A DNA stretch of 64,000 bases, from NCBI RefSeq assembly GCF_000812665.2, contig NZ_CP014327.1, positions 1,765,501-1,829,500 of the forward strand. Direction: 5' to 3'. The notes under the pieces were generated by a model that made no database searches, had not been told where the DNA came from, and saw only the letters and a list, made by a program, of their open reading frames with translations. Position numbers and translations under genes: made by a program. Shown one piece after another: positions 62,693-64,000 of the stretch. The DNA is from Falsihalocynthiibacter arcticus. GTDB taxonomy: Bacteria; Pseudomonadota; Alphaproteobacteria; Rhodobacterales; Rhodobacteraceae. The first letter of the stretch is position 1; each line of letters opens with the position of its first letter.

Positions 62693-63121
62693 ATGAACAG
62701 CGCCATCTACCACAACCCAAAATGTAGTACGTCTCGGTTTGTTTTGGAGATTATGCAACTCGCAGGAGAGACTCCGGAGATTGTGTTGTACCAGCAAGTC
62801 GGGTGGACGGAAGACCTGTTACGCACGCTTTTGACGGACGCGAAACTCTCGGCGCGCGATATACTGCGCACCCGCAATACGCCTGCAAAAGAGCTTGGCC
62901 TAATGGACCCTGCGACACCAGACAGCGAGATTTTACGTGCGATGGTTGCGGACCCGATGTTGGTCGAGCGCCCAATCGTGCGGACCTCTAAAGGGGTCGT
63001 TCTTTGCCGCCCTAAAGAAGTGATTTTCTCGGTGCTGAACGACCAGTCTCCGCGGACCCTAATGACGACTAAAGGCGAGAGCTTTCAAATCCCGCGGGAC
63101 GAGATTTTAGAGCAAAGTTGA
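62693..63121 (+). CDS. arsC: ArsC-family arsenate reductase (glutaredoxin type)
   Basis: Thioredoxin-fold protein of 142 residues. The catalytic Cys is in 'IYHNPKCSTSRFVLEIM' (residue 11). 'DLLRTLLTDAKLSARDILRTRNTPAKELGL' and 'MLVERPIVRTSKGVVLCRPKE' match ArsC. It reduces arsenate with glutathione/glutaredoxin. No ars operon is adjacent, so it could also be a related ArsC/YfgD-type protein. I chose the ATG at 62693, directly after a GGGGG-rich ribosome binding site. Confidence 0.85.
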   Translation: MNSAIYHNPKCSTSRFVLEIMQLAGETPEIVLYQQVGWTEDLLRTLLTDAKLSARDILRTRNTPAKELGLMDPATPDSEILRAMVADPMLVERPIVRTSKGVVLCRPKEVIFSVLNDQSPRTLMTTKGESFQIPRDEILEQS

Positions 63122-63175
63122 CAGGCCTAAGGGGCAGCCCTAGGAGTCTCCGAATAAAAACAAGGGGAGAGCGGC

Positions 63176-64000
63176 GTGGGATTATTCGACTTAGGCGGTG
63201 TATTGATCCCGCTGGCCTTTCTGTGGATGATCTTTACCCTTTTCCGCCAAAGCAAAAAACTTAAAGACCTCAGTGCGCGTATGGACGTTCTGGAAGCGCC
63301 AAACGCGGCCACGGACACTGCACCGAGTGAAGCGGCATTGCCGACACCGGAAGGTTTTGTTCCCGCGTCGGCAGCAGCTGTCGAAGATGTAGCACCCACA
63401 ATCTGGCCCACGTCCTCCCTCAAAGAAGTGCAGAGACCAGAACCCTCAAAAGCCTTTGTTCTGACCTCCGATAACGCGGCTGCGATTACGGAATGGCTCA
63501 AAGAAAAATGGTTCCTCGCAGTTGCCGCGCTTTCGTTCGTTTTGGCGGGTGTATTCTTGGTGCAATACAGTGTGGAAAACGGAATTCTGACCCCTGTTTG
63601 GCGCGTAGTTGGAACACTTTTCCTCGGCGCGGCCTTGATCGCGGGCGGCGAATGGGTGCGCAGGCGGGCCAGCGATGAAACGGGGCATGCCGCAGCACTT
63701 CCGTCGACACTGTCGGGTGCTGGGATCGTTTTATTGTTCATCGGCGTGTTGGCGGCACGGCAAATGTATGGCCTCATCGGTGCGGAAATGGCCTTCGTTA
63801 GTCTTGTGGCCGTGTCCTGTGTGGCGCTTGTCCTTGGCTGGTTCTATGGCCCGTTTCTCTCGATTGTTGGTTTGCTCGGAGCCTCGCTTGCCCCGTTTCT
63901 TATCGGCGGGTCCAGTACGGCTCCGAATTTCCTATATGCCTATTTTGTCCTTATTTGCCTTGTCGGATTGGCGATTGATACGGTGAAACGCCGTGCGTGG
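63176..64000 (+). CDS. DUF2339-family multi-spanning membrane protein, 3' end outside window
   Basis: Open reading frame starting at GTG 63176 (AGGGGAG upstream) and still open at the window end, 275 codons seen. An N-terminal helix ('LIPLAFLWMIFTLF') leads to a Pro/Ala-rich linker, then 'ITEWLKEKWFLAVAALSFVLAGVFLVQYSVENGILTPVWRV', the DUF2339 signature, and repeated membrane helices. DUF2339 proteins usually have over 20 helices and about 900 residues. Function unknown. Confidence 0.88.
   Translation, partial: MGLFDLGGVLIPLAFLWMIFTLFRQSKKLKDLSARMDVLEAPNAATDTAPSEAALPTPEGFVPASAAAVEDVAPTIWPTSSLKEVQRPEPSKAFVLTSDNAAAITEWLKEKWFLAVAALSFVLAGVFLVQYSVENGILTPVWRVVGTLFLGAALIAGGEWVRRRASDETGHAAALPSTLSGAGIVLLFIGVLAARQMYGLIGAEMAFVSLVAVSCVALVLGWFYGPFLSIVGLLGASLAPFLIGGSSTAPNFLYAYFVLICLVGLAIDTVKRRAW

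Noticed and set aside
1-64000. CRISPR arrays, insertion sequences, prophage, tRNA and rRNA genes
   Set aside because: No direct repeat arrays, transposase or integrase motifs, terminal repeats or structural RNA signatures were seen on either strand.

Overview
This window is a chromosomal segment from an alphaproteobacterium, most likely a marine Rhodobacteraceae (Roseobacter-type) species. The evidence is the moderate GC content, the urtABCDE urea transporter with a long UrtB, a nirK/nirV plus norCBQD denitrification set, a glcDEF glycolate oxidase, an ALDH16-type aldehyde dehydrogenase next to DeoC, and several domain-of-unknown-function proteins common in that family. I see no insertion sequence, prophage, CRISPR array, tRNA or rRNA. 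Gene density is high, no gene-free stretch exceeds 300 bases, and many genes overlap by 1-8 bases in operons.

Layout: (1) 0-3.6 kb, a divergent hybrid histidine kinase and LuxR-type response regulator. (2) 3.6-10.6 kb, urtABCDE on the minus strand with a divergent LysR regulator and a hairpin terminator/attenuator between urtA and urtB. (3) 10.6-18.7 kb, denitrification: nirV, nirK, norD, norQ, norB, norC and a small NnrT-like membrane protein, with three FNR/NNR-type boxes, followed by an FCD-type GntR regulator. (4) 18.8-33.8 kb, housekeeping and accessory genes: OmpA lipoprotein, Ada-like methyltransferase, endonuclease III, adenosine/sugar kinase, DenD-like dehydrogenase, SDR/TetR pair, threonine dehydratase, sulfotransferase, GT14-like glycosyltransferase, HIT protein, ABC ATPase, CHCC zinc finger protein, DNA polymerase I, and a YafY/VOC pair. 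(5) 33.9-41.4 kb, a MoxR-DUF58-BatA-type cluster whose last gene carries two homopolymer frameshifts. (6) 41.4-50.9 kb, DUF599, glcDEF, a trypsin-like protease, Hsp20 with a probable RNA thermometer, and an ECF sigma factor coupled to a VWA membrane protein. (7) 51.8-58.4 kb, an uncharacterised operon of six clear genes plus one micro-ORF (coiled-coil TelA-like protein, unknown protein, AAA+ ATPase, DUF6638-like protein, 25-codon ORF, two-helix membrane protein, DUF1523 protein). (8) 58.4-64 kb, deoC-ALDH16, rpe, arsC-like, and a DUF2339 protein cut by the window end.

The best candidate for an undescribed system is region 7. Regulatory signals read directly from the sequence include a shared operator-like sequence (AATTGGT-N11-ACCRAT) in front of both glcDEF and the GntR gene, a 20-bp perfect hairpin that buries the ribosome binding site of the denD-like gene, a ROSE-like thermometer before hsp20, a RutR-like palindrome before deoC, and a perfect palindrome before the VOC-YafY operon. 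Functional calls rest on family motifs read by eye. No database search was run.
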